A stretch of DNA of 64,000 nt from Arachis hypogaea (GCF_003086295.3 NC_092051.1:76633772-76697771); one strand, 5' to 3'. Positions 35,801 to 47,299 are shown, counted from the first letter of the stretch. Numbers and translations: made by a program. Notes: a model not told the origin generated them from the letters alone.

Positions 35801-36209
35801 AGCTTTCCAAGAGGTGGAGGTAATCAAAGAAGAGCACAAGGGAGTGGCACTTGCAAGATTATTGGGACCACTCCTTCCTAAGTCACCATCCAATACAATA
35901 TTCTAGTGGATAAAATTTTTATCCCTAAGCTTTACTTTCTCATTTGAATATGGTTTAATTTAAAATGATGGTCAACTTAGAGCTCTTTGTGGAGTTAAGA
36001 GTAGGAGAGAGTTGTGTAGTGGTCGAAAACATCACTCTAAGTTCATGATGGTTGAATGCTCAAAGTTGAATAGTAATGGTTGGTGTAAAACTAAATTGCA
36101 TGGGCATAGGAAGTTGTTTGGAGGCTTCTTTGAGAATTCCAAGGTCATGCCACCAGGATAGAATAATGATGATCAACTTGAGGACGGGTGTCAAAATAAA
36201 GTGTGGGAT
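32814..36209 (+). pseudogene. Y/P/Q-rich plus acidic ORF, split by a solo LTR
   Basis: It begins MNSHHFGYDCGYNYVVGNG and stops at a TAA in PSWQ*PPP, where the copy at 57543 has QQPPP; a frameshift follows. It is split at 33085 by solo LTR 33086-34605 and resumes at 34611 with the matching sequence. From 34791 a 371-codon frame is open: YEEPPSYYEP-type repeats, VVQQVKKLESVEPP, a coiled-coil-like QREMQREALESMATLEEVV, then a very acidic section with repeated EIDVEE (three times). After its stop, DGQLRALCGVKSRRELCSG and, further on, GCQNKVWD continue in recognisable form up to 36209. Relatives are at 57543-59407 and 23068-23986. Function unknown; likely an element-encoded, disordered structural protein. 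Confidence 0.7.
33086..34605 (-). mobile_element. Solo LTR (J), 1520 bp, TSD ATAAT
   Basis: ATAAT flanks it (33081-33085 and 34606-34610). Termini are TGATAAACCACTATT (minus start, 34605) and CTTACTCTATCA (minus end, 33086). It interrupts a coding sequence that resumes in register with its homologue (CCTCAACATA ... CATACTCACAAGCC at 57800). It includes a dense CpG palindrome array (34108-34312) and the ACGACC-type hairpin (33211-33240: CTGGGA/TCCCAG). Confidence 0.93.
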
Positions 36210-37894
36210 TGATAATGAATTTTGCTCGATGGTTTAGAATTCCTCTTCTAGAAATAAGAACTTCGTTGTAAGCATAGTTCTAGACCAACAAATAATTCCC
36301 ACATCAAAAATTTTGGTTGTCACATGTAACAAACCCCAAATGAAAATTAACCGGAGTATTTAGACTCCGGGTCGTCTCACAAGGAATTGCAATGAAGTGC
36401 TCAATTATTGGCTATGAGGGGACAAGGGGGGTTTGGTTGATAATTGGGCAAGAAAATATAAATGGCAAGAAAAGTAAAGAAAGCAATTAAAGGAAGCAAT
36501 TAAGGAAGAGAGACATTCATGGCAAAGATTGAGAATATAGGCTTTCTATCCTAGTCATGCAATGATTAATTCATCTTATTTAGTTAACTCCAACAAATAG
36601 GGAGAACGTCAAACAAGACTAATCAATCATACCACAATAATAACAAGAATTTATCTTGTTACGTCATCTCCAACATTGGAAGAAGGTATCATATTATCTT
36701 CCATGAGAGAAAGTCTAATAAGACTAGCTAATCTCAATCTAAAAGTCCTAATCAACTCACTAATTAAATTAGCAAAAGATTAGCGTCAATGGAAACAATA
36801 TTACCTAACAACTCTAGATCACCAACATGAGTTGGATTTTCTTGACTCAAGATTGCCTAATTACTCTTTCCAAGCCAAGAATGCTCAAAATCTACTCTAA
36901 GGCCCAACCAAGCATTTTTTCAAACACTTGATGGGTACAAATGGAAAGCATAGTAAAATGTGCAAGAAATATAAATCTACCAACTATCAATTGCAAGAAA
37001 AGTAAATCAACAATTCAAATCATCAATTAAAAGAACATGGAAACATAAAATTACATCAAAGAAAATTAAGATTCAACAATGGTTCATAAACATAAAAAGG
37101 GCAAAATAAAGGAAATGACAAGTAAAAACTATAAGAGTAGAGATGTAACAATAAATTAAAAGGAGAAACTAAATCAAAACAAGAATTAAAACTTGGATCC
37201 AAGAAGAATTAACTAAAACTACCCTAAAATCTAGAGAGACGAGAGAGCCTCTCTCTCTAGAATTCTAACCTAAAACATGATAAAAACTAAACTATGACTA
37301 CTTGGTTCATTCCCCCTTCAATCCTTGGGTTCAATAGCATCAGAAATGGGTTGGATTGGGCCCAAAATGAGCTGCAAAATCGCTGGGGGCGATTTCATTA
37401 AAGTGGACCCACGGCAGAATCGGCGCGCACGCGTACATGGTGCGTGCGTGCCCCTGAGCACAAAGCAACATATGGCAAAATTTATATCATTTTGAAGCCC
37501 CGGATGTTAGCTTTTCAACGCAACTAGAACCGCCTCATTTGAACATCTGTAGCTCACGTTATGGTCATTTGAGTGCAAAGAGGTCAGGCTTGACAGCTTT
37601 ATGGTTCCTTCATTTCTTCATGAGTTCTCCCACTTTGCATGCTTTTCTCCTCACTCCTTCCATCCAATACTTGCCTTATGAACATAAAATCACTCAAAAA
37701 ATACATCAAGGCATCGAATGGAATTAAAGTGAATTAAAATCACCAATTTTAGGGCCTAAAAAGCATGTTTTCACATTTAAGTACAAATCAAGGGAGAATT
37801 GCAAAACTATGCTATTTCATTGAATAAACGTGAGAAAAGTTGATAAAACCACCCAAATTAAGCACAAGATAAACCACAAAATCAGGGTTTATCA
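36210..37894 (-). mobile_element. 3' LTR (M), 1685 bp
   Basis: On the minus strand it starts TGATAAACCCTGATTTTG (37894) and ends ATTCATTATCA (36210). TTAAGTGTGGGGAG (minus) abuts it at 37895, so its body lies to the right. Its left neighbour is the coding sequence of element I, cut in the codons for VWD. The ACGACC hairpin at 36346-36378 has a perfect 7-bp stem. Confidence 0.85.
36346..36378 (-). other. LTR ACGACC hairpin (best-paired copy)
   Basis: As RNA (minus): ACGAC, then CCGGAGT-CTAAAT-ACTCCGG, then TTAAT. Seven Watson-Crick pairs. Confidence 0.65.
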
Positions 37895-39357
37895 AATCTC
37901 CCCACACTTAAACCAAGCATGTCCTCATGCTAAGAATAAAGAAGGATAAGAAAAGGGATATGAACATTTATTCAATGCAAACTAACTACAAGCAACCTAT
38001 CTATATGCAATCTATCTACATGAATGCATCCACTTAGTCAAAATAAATCAATTTCTAAGAATACATATACAAACACAAGGGCTAAGGCAATAGCAATCAC
38101 TCAACCCACAATTGAATTGAATTATTAAAAAGATTTTACAAACTTGCAGGAAATTAGATGATCATGGGTGGAAACATGTAATTGAGCAATTGAACCCTCA
38201 CCGGATGTGTATCTGCTCTAATCGCTCAAGTGTATGGGGTTAATTCACTCAATTCTCCCCTAATCATGCTTTTCAAGATTTGTTTTTCATCTAACAATCA
38301 ACAATTATTTCATGCATGCATACAAATATCATGAGGACTTTTCCATAGGTTGTAATGGGGCTAGGGTCAAGGTAGGATGCATATGGTCAAGTGAGCTTGA
38401 AATTCGAATATTTGATTAACTTAAACTACCCACCTAACCTATGACAACCTATACAATTTTAAACAAACCTAACTACCCATTCTTCACTTTTTCACACACT
38501 CATGCATTCTCTTTTTGATCACCACCCATATGCATTGACTTTTATTGAACTTTGAACTTTGGGGCATTTTTGTCCCCATTTTATTGTAATTCTTATTATA
38601 TATATATATATTTTTTTCTTTTCAACTAAAATATATACAAGAACATCAATGCATATGGTTTACACATGATTAATACATGAGTATGTACCCAATTCCCAAG
38701 ATTTTTCAACAAACACACTTTTATCTTTACCCCATGTTCCCAACTTCCCAAAATCAAATGATAAACACTTTTTCTAGCCTAAGCTAATCAAAGATCCAAA
38801 TTAAGGGATATTTATTGTTTTTCACTTAGGCTTGTAATGTGCTACAATTAAGAACAAATGGGTTAAGTATAGGCTCAAATTGGTTATCAATGGAAGATAA
38901 AAGGTAGGCTATTTGGGTAAGTGAGCTATTTAAACAATGGCCTTAATCATATAAATGCATGTATACACAAAATAATGGAAATATAGAATTAAACAAATAA
39001 AAGATTACAATCATAGGAAGAGAATAATGCACACAAGAATGAAAATAAGTGGTTATATATGATGTAACCACACAATTAGGCTCAAATCTCACATGCTTGT
39101 GTTCTTAGCTCAAAACATGATCCACAAAGTATATAATTCAAGCAAGTTCTAAAAAAAATTTTTTTTTCAATCAATAGGGGTGCCCTATAGATAAAAATCT
39201 TGGAAAATATCATGATTTTGACTAAGCTTATTATATACATATGCAAAATAAGAAAATGCAACTAAGAATCCTAAAATGAAATGCAAAAGTGTTGGGATTA
39301 GAAACTTGTTACCCAAAAACGCCGAGTGGTCGGACGACCTCCCCACACTTAAAAGTT

Positions 39358-39375
39358 TGCACCGTCCTCGGTGCA
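39358..39375 (-). other. TGCA hairpin before a purine tract
   Basis: As RNA it is TGCACCG-AGGA-CGGTGCA, a perfect 7-bp stem, followed by AACTTTTAAGTGTGGGGAGG. Relative to 31056-31073 two stem pairs have swapped but pairing is kept. Confidence 0.6.
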
Positions 39376-40569
39376 CTCAAAGATGAGCAAGGGGATACGG
39401 CGACTTTCCGAGTTGCTACCTTCAGCTGGTAGGTCAACCGGTGCTGCGTGTTCTTCTCCCGATTCCGTTTTTGCTTATGGTGCATCAATCATGAAAAACA
39501 AAATAAACACCGTAAAATGAGAGAATACAAAAGCAAGGAAGCGTGACTTGTTGGAATGAGGTAAATCACTAGAATTGAGTGGGTGAATTGGTGTGACAAT
39601 AATGAAAAATAAGTGTGTGGGTTTTAAATTGCATGCGGTTTAGAACTCACATCCTAGTATTTAAAAATCATGTCACAATTATACAAAGGAAAACATGCAC
39701 TTCACTCATTCTAGTGTGCTTGAGATACTTTAAAAGACTTGTAGGTTAAGTCAACCACACAAGTAGTGAAGAGGCATGAAAGCATTCAAGCAATTAATCA
39801 AGCAATTGTGAAATTGAATAATGCATGAACATTGATTGATGTATAGGTAGACTTAGTGAACAAAATGGTATATGAAGCTCACACAACGATCAATGACACA
39901 TATTGAAGTTGTTGCAACACCTAAGTGGCATAGAGGTGAAACACATGGATGTTATGGAACTTAGGAAAAAGCAGATAGAAGTGGTAATCAATCACATAGC
40001 AAGCATGGTCCACAAAGCTTTACAAAGCTCAAAAATATGTCACTAGGTAAGCTTTCGATCCAATTTCACGATTCCACAAACTCAATGCATGAAATAAGTG
40101 ACGTGAATAAGGGTAAACCATAAACAAGCATCACCTAAAAAAATGCAATGATAATATACAATTGCCTAACAATAGATGATGAATGCATGGTGGCCAAAAC
40201 ATGCAATTCAAAAGAGTTAAGAAGCATGAAGGCAATGTAACATGTACTTGGTATTCAAAAGCATTAAACATGAAAAGTTCCAAACCAAGTAACCAAATAT
40301 AACCTCAACAAAGAATCCAACAATGAAAATTAACAATAATGATGTTAAACTAACATCCTATTAGTAATAAGCAGCAGTAAATGGTAAACAAGATTAGTAA
40401 TCCAACACTTATAATGGAAAACAAAAATTAAACTAACTAACTAACTAAAAGAAATGGTGTTACATGGTGTTTGGTAGTGTTGGATGATGTTTGAAAGGTG
40501 GAAAGAAAAGAAGAGAAAAGAGAAGAAGGAAAGAAATGGAAAGAAGAGAAGAAAAGAAGGTGAAACAGG

Positions 40570-40865
40570 GCAATCCACGCGTGCGCGTCATGTGCGCGTG
40601 AGCGTGGATTGATGAAATGGAAGCGACGCGTATGCGTGTAGTGTGCGTACGCGTGCATGGCGAAGCAGGGAGTCGGTGCGGACGCGCAAGGTACGCGTTC
40701 GCGTGCCTTTGGGCACAAAGTTTGCACACTTCAGGCACAACTCTCGGGTGAATATATGGAGGGGTGGAAAACTTCAATCCACGCGTACGCGTACATGGCG
40801 CGTCCGCGTGGATGGTTGAAAATGCTTGAGGCGCGCATATGCGCCAGGTGCGCGCACGCGCGGGT
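40570..40865. repeat. CpG palindrome array in element M
   Basis: It holds about a dozen CACGCGTACGCGT-like units, with GTGCGCGT-type variants, in an otherwise AT-rich 3' region. Units often come as pairs separated by 6-10 nt. Confidence 0.75.
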
Positions 40866-41071
40866 TGGTGCTCTGTTTTTCAAAAGTTTTCTATGTTTTT
40901 GCACCAAACCAAGCATTCCAAACCTTCAAACAACTACCAAAACATCATAAAACCTTATCTAACCTACTAGACTCCCTAGACTCCCAAATAAATTCAACTA
41001 ATCAATCACAACATGAAATCAAACCTAAATTACCAATATTTATAAAGAGAAAAAGGGGAAGATGTTACCAT

Positions 41072-41089
41072 GGTGGGGTGTCTCCCACC
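41072..41089 (-). other. Post-ORF hairpin (GGTGGG-AGACAC-CCCACC)
   Basis: Perfect 6-bp stem on the minus strand, preceded by GTGCTA. A partial second copy at 41125-41140 belongs to a short tandem duplication. Confidence 0.65.
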
Positions 41090-41152
41090 TAGCACTTTTG
41101 TTTATTGTCCTTAAGTTGGACTTATGGGGTGTCTCCCACCTAGCACTTTTGT

Positions 41153-41974
41153 TTATTTTCCAACAAGTCACGCTTCCTTGCTTTTGTATTCTCTCATCTT
41201 ACGGTGTTTATTTTGTTTTTCATGATTGATGCACCATAAGCAAAAACGGAATCGGGAGAAGAACACGCAGCACCGGTTGACCTACCAGCTGAAGGTGGCA
41301 ATCCGGAGAGCCACCGTACCCCCTTGCTCATCTTTGAATGCATCGAGGATGGTGCAAACTTTTAAGTGTGGGGAGGTCGTCCGACCAGTCGATGTTTTTG
41401 GGTGACAAGTTTCTAATCCCAACACTTTTGCATTTCATTTTTTCAGGTCTTTTAGGATTTTTAATTGCATTTTCTTATTTTTTCATATATATGCATAATA
41501 AGCTTAGTCAAAATAATAAAATTTTTCAAAGATTTTATCTATAGGGCATTGACGCCTCAATTGATTTTAGTACAAACTTTTTCATTTAAACTTGCTTGAA
41601 TTATATCTTGTGGAACATGTTTTGAGCTAAGAACACAAGATTGTGAGTTTTGAGCCTAATTGTGTGGTTACATCTTATAACCACTTATTTTCCTTCTTGT
41701 GTGCATTATTCTCTTTCTATGATTGTAATCTTTGATTTGTTTGATTCTCTATGTCCATTATTTTGTGTATACATGAATTTATATGATTGAGGCCATTATT
41801 TCAATTATCCCATTTACCCAATTAGCCTTACCTTTACCTTCCATTGTTAGCCAACTTTGAGCCTACGATTAACCCACTTGTTCTTAATTTAGCACATTAC
41901 AAACCTTGAAGCAAAAAACAATAAATGTCCTTAATTTGGATCTTTGATTAGCTTAGGCTAATGAGTGTGTATCA
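41153..41974 (+). other. 3' internal segment of element I (inverted relative to M)
   Basis: It matches 38765-39530 in inverted orientation: AACAAGTCACGCTTCC, then CAAAAACGGAATCGGGAG, the TGCA hairpin (41339-41356), AAGTGTGGGGAGG, and down to GATTAGCTTAGGCTA. It ends ...GTATCA at 41974, directly before the GTTAT duplication. Confidence 0.65.
41339..41356 (+). other. TGCA hairpin before a purine tract
   Basis: TGCATCG-AGGA-TGGTGCA. The stem is kept by two G-U pairs relative to 39358-39375. Confidence 0.5.
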
Positions 41975-42633
41975 GTTATTGAAGTTGTGTATGTGAAAGC
42001 ACAAGGTGAATAGAAAATGGCACAATTAACAATAACCGATTCAATAATGAAAAGAGACTACCTATTCATCCTTAGGAATAAGGAAATAATCACATGTATA
42101 AGGTGCTTGTTACAAAAAGTGACAAGTCTTTATAAGAATCAAGTCAAGTCAACTCAAAAAAAAGCAAAGCATTAACAAGGAACAAATACCTTGTTATGTG
42201 ATTGTATTCACTTAAAAACCATGATGAATGAGTAGTTTAACTTAATTCACTAAAGTAAAAGTGCACAATTCATAATTCCAAACAATGATAAAGTTTAATG
42301 CATATGGTAGCTACAACATATGAATTAAACTCACAATTCATCTAGGCAATCGAACAAGGCTTTAATGCTTAGTGCACACATTTATCAAACTTGAAACCAA
42401 TTTAAGCAAGATGCAACCCAATCAATATCAATCCAACACTTGCAATTTATTTAATTAACAAACAACTAAACTAAAAACTAATGTAATTACTAAAATAAAA
42501 GTGAGATGCAAACAAAATGAACAAGAACAAGCAGAAAATAAGGTGAAAGGAGAAGAAGAGAGAAGAAAAGAAGAGAAAAGAAGGAGTAGAGAGAAGAAAA
42601 GAAAAGAAAAAGAGTATAGGGGGTGAAAACAGG

Positions 42634-43052
42634 GGCATGCGTACGCACACAAGGCCGTGCGCACGCACAAGGGGTCACGCGTATGCATGAGGGACATGTG
42701 TGCATGGTACGGCAAAAAATAGAGATCGACGCGTATGCGTCATGGACGCGTGCGCATGAAATGGAGAAAATAGAAGGTGATGCGTACGCGTAAAATGGAG
42801 AAAATGGAAGGTGACGCGTACGCGTAAGGGACACGTACGCGTGGAAAGGATCATGTGTGTGCGCACACACAAGTCCGTGCGCTTGCACATGAACAAAATT
42901 GGGCAGTGGTTCATGCGCACAAGGCATGCTGTCGCTGCAAACAGAAGGCATAACCCTTAGTGTGCGTGCGCACAGGTCGGTGCGCACGCACAGGACGCAG
43001 AAAATTGAAGTTGCGTGCGCACGCACAAGTATGTGCGTACGCACAGATGCCC
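42634..43052. repeat. CpG palindrome array
   Basis: About twenty units of GTGCGTGCGCAC, GACGCGTACGCGT and variants, many with TG/CA changes at former CpG sites. It is one of the densest arrays in the window. Confidence 0.75.
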
Positions 43053-43269
43053 TGTTTTTCAAAAATTTTTCTTTCAAAATCTAAGGCATCAAGGCTTAAC
43101 TCAACAAAAGCTCAACATCAAAACATGAAAAAACCCATAAATTCATTATCCAAACCAAAACTAACCTATCAAATCTCAGAATTAAACTAATTCTAAGCTA
43201 ACCAATCAAACAAAAATGCAATTAAGGCAAATTATGAACAAAGAGAAGGGTTGAAACAATGTTACCATG

Positions 43270-43285
43270 GTGGAGTGTCTCCCAC
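43270..43285 (-). other. Post-ORF hairpin (GTGGG-AGACAC-TCCAC)
   Basis: A 5-bp stem with one G-U pair. The outermost pair of the related copies is lost (CG instead of CC on the 5' side). Confidence 0.55.
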
Positions 43286-43728
43286 GTAGCACTTCTATTT
43301 AGAGTCCTTAAGTTGGACTTTATTGAGAAGCTCTCACCCAAGCTTATATTCTCCAAGGCTTTTGAGATTTCAAAGCTTGTGCACCCACATCTTATAGTAT
43401 AGTGGTGAGTTCCTTTCATTCCATCTAGGTAACAAGCAATTGAAATTCCCAATTCCTATATACAATAGCAACCAAACTCACAATGCAATGGGTGAAAATT
43501 CATAGGATAAAGAGAAAATAAAAACCAAAGGTAACAAGAACAAATAAAATGAACTCCTAAAACAAGAAAAACAAGCAATCAATCAAAATAAACTATTCAC
43601 ATATTCACATATTAACATATTCACAAAAGCTAAAAAGAAGCAAGCAACATATGCACAATCAACCAAAATTAAGCTATTCACAATATTCATAATATGCACA
43701 ATAGCCAAGAATACAACACCATTGCAAC

Positions 43729-43746
43729 TCCCCGGTAACGGCGCCA
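43729..43746 (-). other. Primer-binding site, tRNA-Asp
   Basis: Minus strand TGGCGCCGTTACCGGGGA, 17/18. Four bases from the LTR end. Confidence 0.88.
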
Positions 43747-43750
43747 AATT

Positions 43751-45357
43751 TGATAATAGAGAATTTATTGTCGGTTTAGAATCAATCAAAACAAGAATTA
43801 ATTCGATAGTAGCTTAGTCCAAACCAAAAACAAGTTCACATAATCAAATGTTAATTCAAAAGATTATCACAATACAAAACACAAATCACTAACCGGGAGT
43901 TTGAAGTCCAGGGTCATCTTCCCTAGGAGTTGCAATGAAATGTTCTTTTTATTGGCTATGGAGGGATTGGGGGTTGTGAATGCAAGAGAGAGCAAGAAAT
44001 GTAAATAGCAAGGAAGTAACTTAACATGCAAGAAATTAAAAGTCAAAGCAATAAAAGTCAAAGCAAGTAAATGCAAGAAAAATAAAATCCAAGTGCAATA
44101 AAACCTCTTGGCCAGTAATTGAGAGCTAAGATTACCTATCCTAGCCATTGACCACAAACACATGATGATTATGAAGAGTTAATCCTACTTAGTCAACCTT
44201 ACATCAAGGATAAGTCAAATAGGCATAGTTGATTCCAATCCCTAAGTCCTAGTCAACACTATTAGTGGGTCACTTAGAGTCAAGGAAAACCAAATCAACT
44301 AACTACTCCAATGTATCAACAAGAATGGACATCTATAACTCAAGGGTCACCAAAGTCACCAATTTTCCAACCAAGAGTGTGAAAAACTAGGTAAAAACCC
44401 AACCAAGCATTTTGTCAAACACTTGGCGGGCATAAAAAGAGAGCATGATAAAATGACAAGAAATAATAAATGCTACAACTACCAAGCAAGGAAAGTAAAG
44501 ATAGCAACTCAATTAAACAATAAATGACATGAAAACATAAATTGCATTAAACGTAAATTAAAATAACAAGAGTGTTCATGAACATAAAAAACAAGGAAAA
44601 TGAGAAATTGACAAGATAACATAAGAAAATTAAGACAATAAAACAAAGAAAGGTAGAAAAAACTAGATGAAAATAAGAATTAAAAGTAGAAATTATAAAG
44701 AAATTAAACTAAGAAACCCTAATTCTAGAGAGAAAAGGGAGCTTCTCTCTCTAAAAAACAACTTACATAATGCTAAACTAACCCTAATTTCTCCCCCCTT
44801 CACATGGAATGAGGCCTCATTTGATATAGCAAGAATCAGCTTCATAAAGTCCCAAAACTGGGCTTTGGAGGCCAAGAAATCGCCCCTAGTGATTTGCATT
44901 AATGAGGTCACGTGACGCAGGTAACGCGTGCGCGTGGGTCACGCGTACGCGTCACCTGGCGAAATACACTCCCAAGCGTACGCGTCGTGTCACGCGTACA
45001 CGTCGTCGTGCTTGCTCTTGTGCGCGCGCACACATTGCTTGTGCGCACGCACGGATGCTGAATCTTCCAAAACTTCATTTCTTCATGATTTCTCCACTTT
45101 TGCATGCTTTTCCACCCCTTCTTCAATCCATATTAGCCTTGTTAACCTGAAATTACTCATCAAACACATCAAGGCATCGAATGGAATGAAAGTGGAATAA
45201 AATTGATTAAATTAAGTACAAAACAACATGTTTTCACAATTAAGCTCAATTTAGGGAGAAAATACAAAAGTATGCTATTTGGATGAATAAAGATCGGTTT
45301 ATGTGATGAAATCCACTCAAATCAAACCAAAATATATCGTCAAATATGGATTCATCA
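43751..45357 (-). mobile_element. 5' LTR (Q) of the large minus element
   Basis: On the minus strand it starts TGATGAATCCATATTTGACG (45357) and ends CTCTATTATCA (43751), 1607 bp, then the PBS. It is very similar along its length to LTR 27868-29473, including its CpG palindromes (44911-45058). It is read as the partner LTR of that copy. Confidence 0.88.
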
Positions 45358-47299
45358 GTAATGCCATTTGCAAAAGCAAAGCTTCACAACTCCTCCCGAT
45401 GTCACACGCTAACAAGTTTAATCCTTCGTGTTCATAAGTCCTGTCTAACGAACTAACGTTTCGATGGTTGCGTCTAAGGATTGCACGTGACACCAATTTT
45501 TAAAAATAGTCATTTCGCTGCAGAATTCACATTTTTATACCAAACTTTAAACATGCATAACTTTTCTTTAAAAATCATATTTCACCTGTTCTTCGGATGA
45601 CATAAACTTCACGAACCCAATTTTCATTCGAAACAACTTTCATCAAAATTGAGGCTCCGGAAGATATGTTATGGCACGACAAAGTTTGTTAGAAACATGT
45701 TTTATCAAAATTGTGCAAAATCCTCTATTTTTCAAAATCTCAAACCATACCAATTCAACAATATCCATGATCAACTTCAAGACGTTACTACACTACACTT
45801 ACTCCTCAATCACGTTTCTACATGTCCACACCTATTTTTCTCAATCTCCCTTTTATCCACTCATAGATCAATAAACCCAATAATTCTCAATCTAAGAAAT
45901 GCATATCAACAATTTATCACAAATTCAACTCATTCAACAACTTCAAACTCAGCATAATTCACATCAATGCCCCTAGTTCCATAAATTCGCATCAACATCT
46001 ATAATCACCGTCTCAAGCATCTACAATTATCACCAATCACCAATCATTTCCATTCATTTCCTAACATCATGATTATTATCATTCTACAACATCATAACCA
46101 TATCTCATTGCATAAAAACTCATTCAATCTACATTCACAATTTTTACCCATCATCATCAAATCCATATTTATCATCAATTCATTGCATCAACACCACTTC
46201 CATCATACAACTCAATCCACATTTCAATATTCATCTAATATTCACATACAACTAATCACATTTTGCACATTCAATCATTCAATCCTATCTTAACGTCCAC
46301 TAGCCTAAGTTTCCCACAACATTATATATTAACTAAAGGAACCCGAAACCATACTTTGTTTAACACCCTATCACCCTAAGCCTTACTTCATGCCATAAAG
46401 CAAAGGATAACAAAGTGCCACGACAGTTCTAAATCACATACAATAATATGTATGGAAGGAAGTAATAATACTTGAAGCCCGATAAAGAAATTAAACCTCA
46501 AAACTCATATAACAGAGGTACAAAAGCGCAAAGTGTTCACACGATAACCAAATGCGTAAAGGTAAGCGAAGGATCATAGATACAAGATAATCAAAGTATA
46601 ATATACATATATATAAAGTACACAAAAGAGAATAAGACACAGCCTGTAGAGTTTAGACTGGCTAGCTTAAACCAAAACTAATAGAGTTTTTGGGATAAAA
46701 CGGGAACATCCTAACTCTAAATGTAAGCCTCTAAGGCAACAAGTAAAATATACAAAAGTGAGAAATACTACATTAAATTAGCCAAAAGGTACAAAATATA
46801 GAAGTGAACCCTCCGCTCTGTCACCATCCTACAAAACTTACCGAGGTGGGTTGCGACCTGCATCTGAAAAACAACAACAACATATGGCATGAGAACCGGA
46901 AGTCCTCAATATGGTAACAGTGCTCAATAGATAAGATATAGGGTTTCGGGATGCCAAAGGCAATCCTAGAACTTCAAACTGGAAAATAAAGATTCAACTT
47001 AAAATAAAAAACTTAAAACCATAAAAAGATTATTTATCTTAAGGGATTTCTAGCTAACATAAACACCACTGTCCCACAGCCTTAGGCAGCCAAACCTCCA
47101 CGTGATCCCATCTCCACCACATACTGAGCCTCTTCAATCCCAGTAGAAAACAGAAGTAATTGAAAAAAAGTAAAACACAGGTAATACACACTTACAACAA
47201 TTAATTCAGGAAGCAAGTAAGCATGTTATACAATTAGGAACTAAATGCAAGTAAGAAAAGCAAAAAAACACATAGAAGATGCACATGATGAATGCCTAT
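45358..47299. other. Unclassified non-coding stretch
   Basis: There is no convincing ORF on either strand. 45770-46300 is A/C-rich and lacks G on this strand; 46300-47300 is AT-rich. On the minus strand, TTTTTCAGATGCAGGTCGCAACC (46850 region) with a following GTAAGT looks like an acceptor-exon-donor module of the kind seen in non-coding parts of plant Ty3/gypsy elements. I cannot name the family. LTR P inserted at its right end (flank CCTAT). Confidence 0.4.

Larger units (their letters stand above)
37895..41152 (-). other. Internal region of minus element M (5' truncated)
   Basis: In minus order from the right it holds the post-ORF hairpin (41072-41089, with a second partial copy at 41125-41140), a CpG palindrome array (40570-40865), about 1 kb of AT-rich sequence, the TGCA hairpin (39358-39375), and AT-rich sequence to the polypurine-type tract at 37895. 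No ORF, PBS or 5' LTR is left. A roughly 53-bp tandem duplication (41072-41150) marks the broken end. Confidence 0.7.
31400..41974 (+). mobile_element. Nested plus element (I) with TSD GTTAT, lacking a 3' LTR
   Basis: It starts with a 5' LTR at 31400 and ends ...GTGTGTATCA at 41974. GTTAT flanks both sides (31395-31399 and 41975-41979). It contains a PBS, a degenerate Y/P/Q-rich plus acidic ORF, a nested solo LTR (33086-34605), a nested minus element (36210 to about 41152), and its own 3' internal segment (41153-41974). No 3' LTR is present: the right terminus is internal sequence that happens to end TATCA, like real LTR ends of this group. Confidence 0.65.
41975..43728 (-). other. 5' internal region of the large minus element, ORF mostly deleted
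   Basis: In minus order after the PBS there is a short ORF start (MNFHPLHCEFGCYC, then a stop), then the post-ORF hairpin (43270-43285). The Y/P/Q-rich ORF body is missing. A long CpG palindrome array follows (42634-43052), then AT-rich sequence to 41975, where element I was inserted. Confidence 0.7.

Noticed and set aside
35279..35893. 204-codon minus-strand frame
   Set aside because: It is the antisense shadow of the acidic plus-strand ORF at 34791-35906; its Ser/Thr/Ile richness mirrors Glu/Asp codons.
36195..36210. AAAGTGTGGGAT as the polypurine tract of element I
   Set aside because: In the homologous ORF at 59230-59250 the same place is coding (GCxxKxWDPG), so this is ORF sequence cut by LTR M.
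40570..40865. Array of spaced palindromes resembling a CRISPR array
   Set aside because: Units vary in sequence, spacers are not uniform, the host is a plant, and there are no cas genes.
42490..43077. 195-codon minus-strand frame, His/Arg/Thr-rich
   Set aside because: It spans the palindrome array; the peptide repeats (RTH, CVRT) are direct translations of GTGCGTACGCAC units.
45649..46293. Several plus-strand frames of 67-102 codons
   Set aside because: They are His/Thr/Ser/Ile-rich readings of an A/C-rich, G-poor tract, with no conserved motif.
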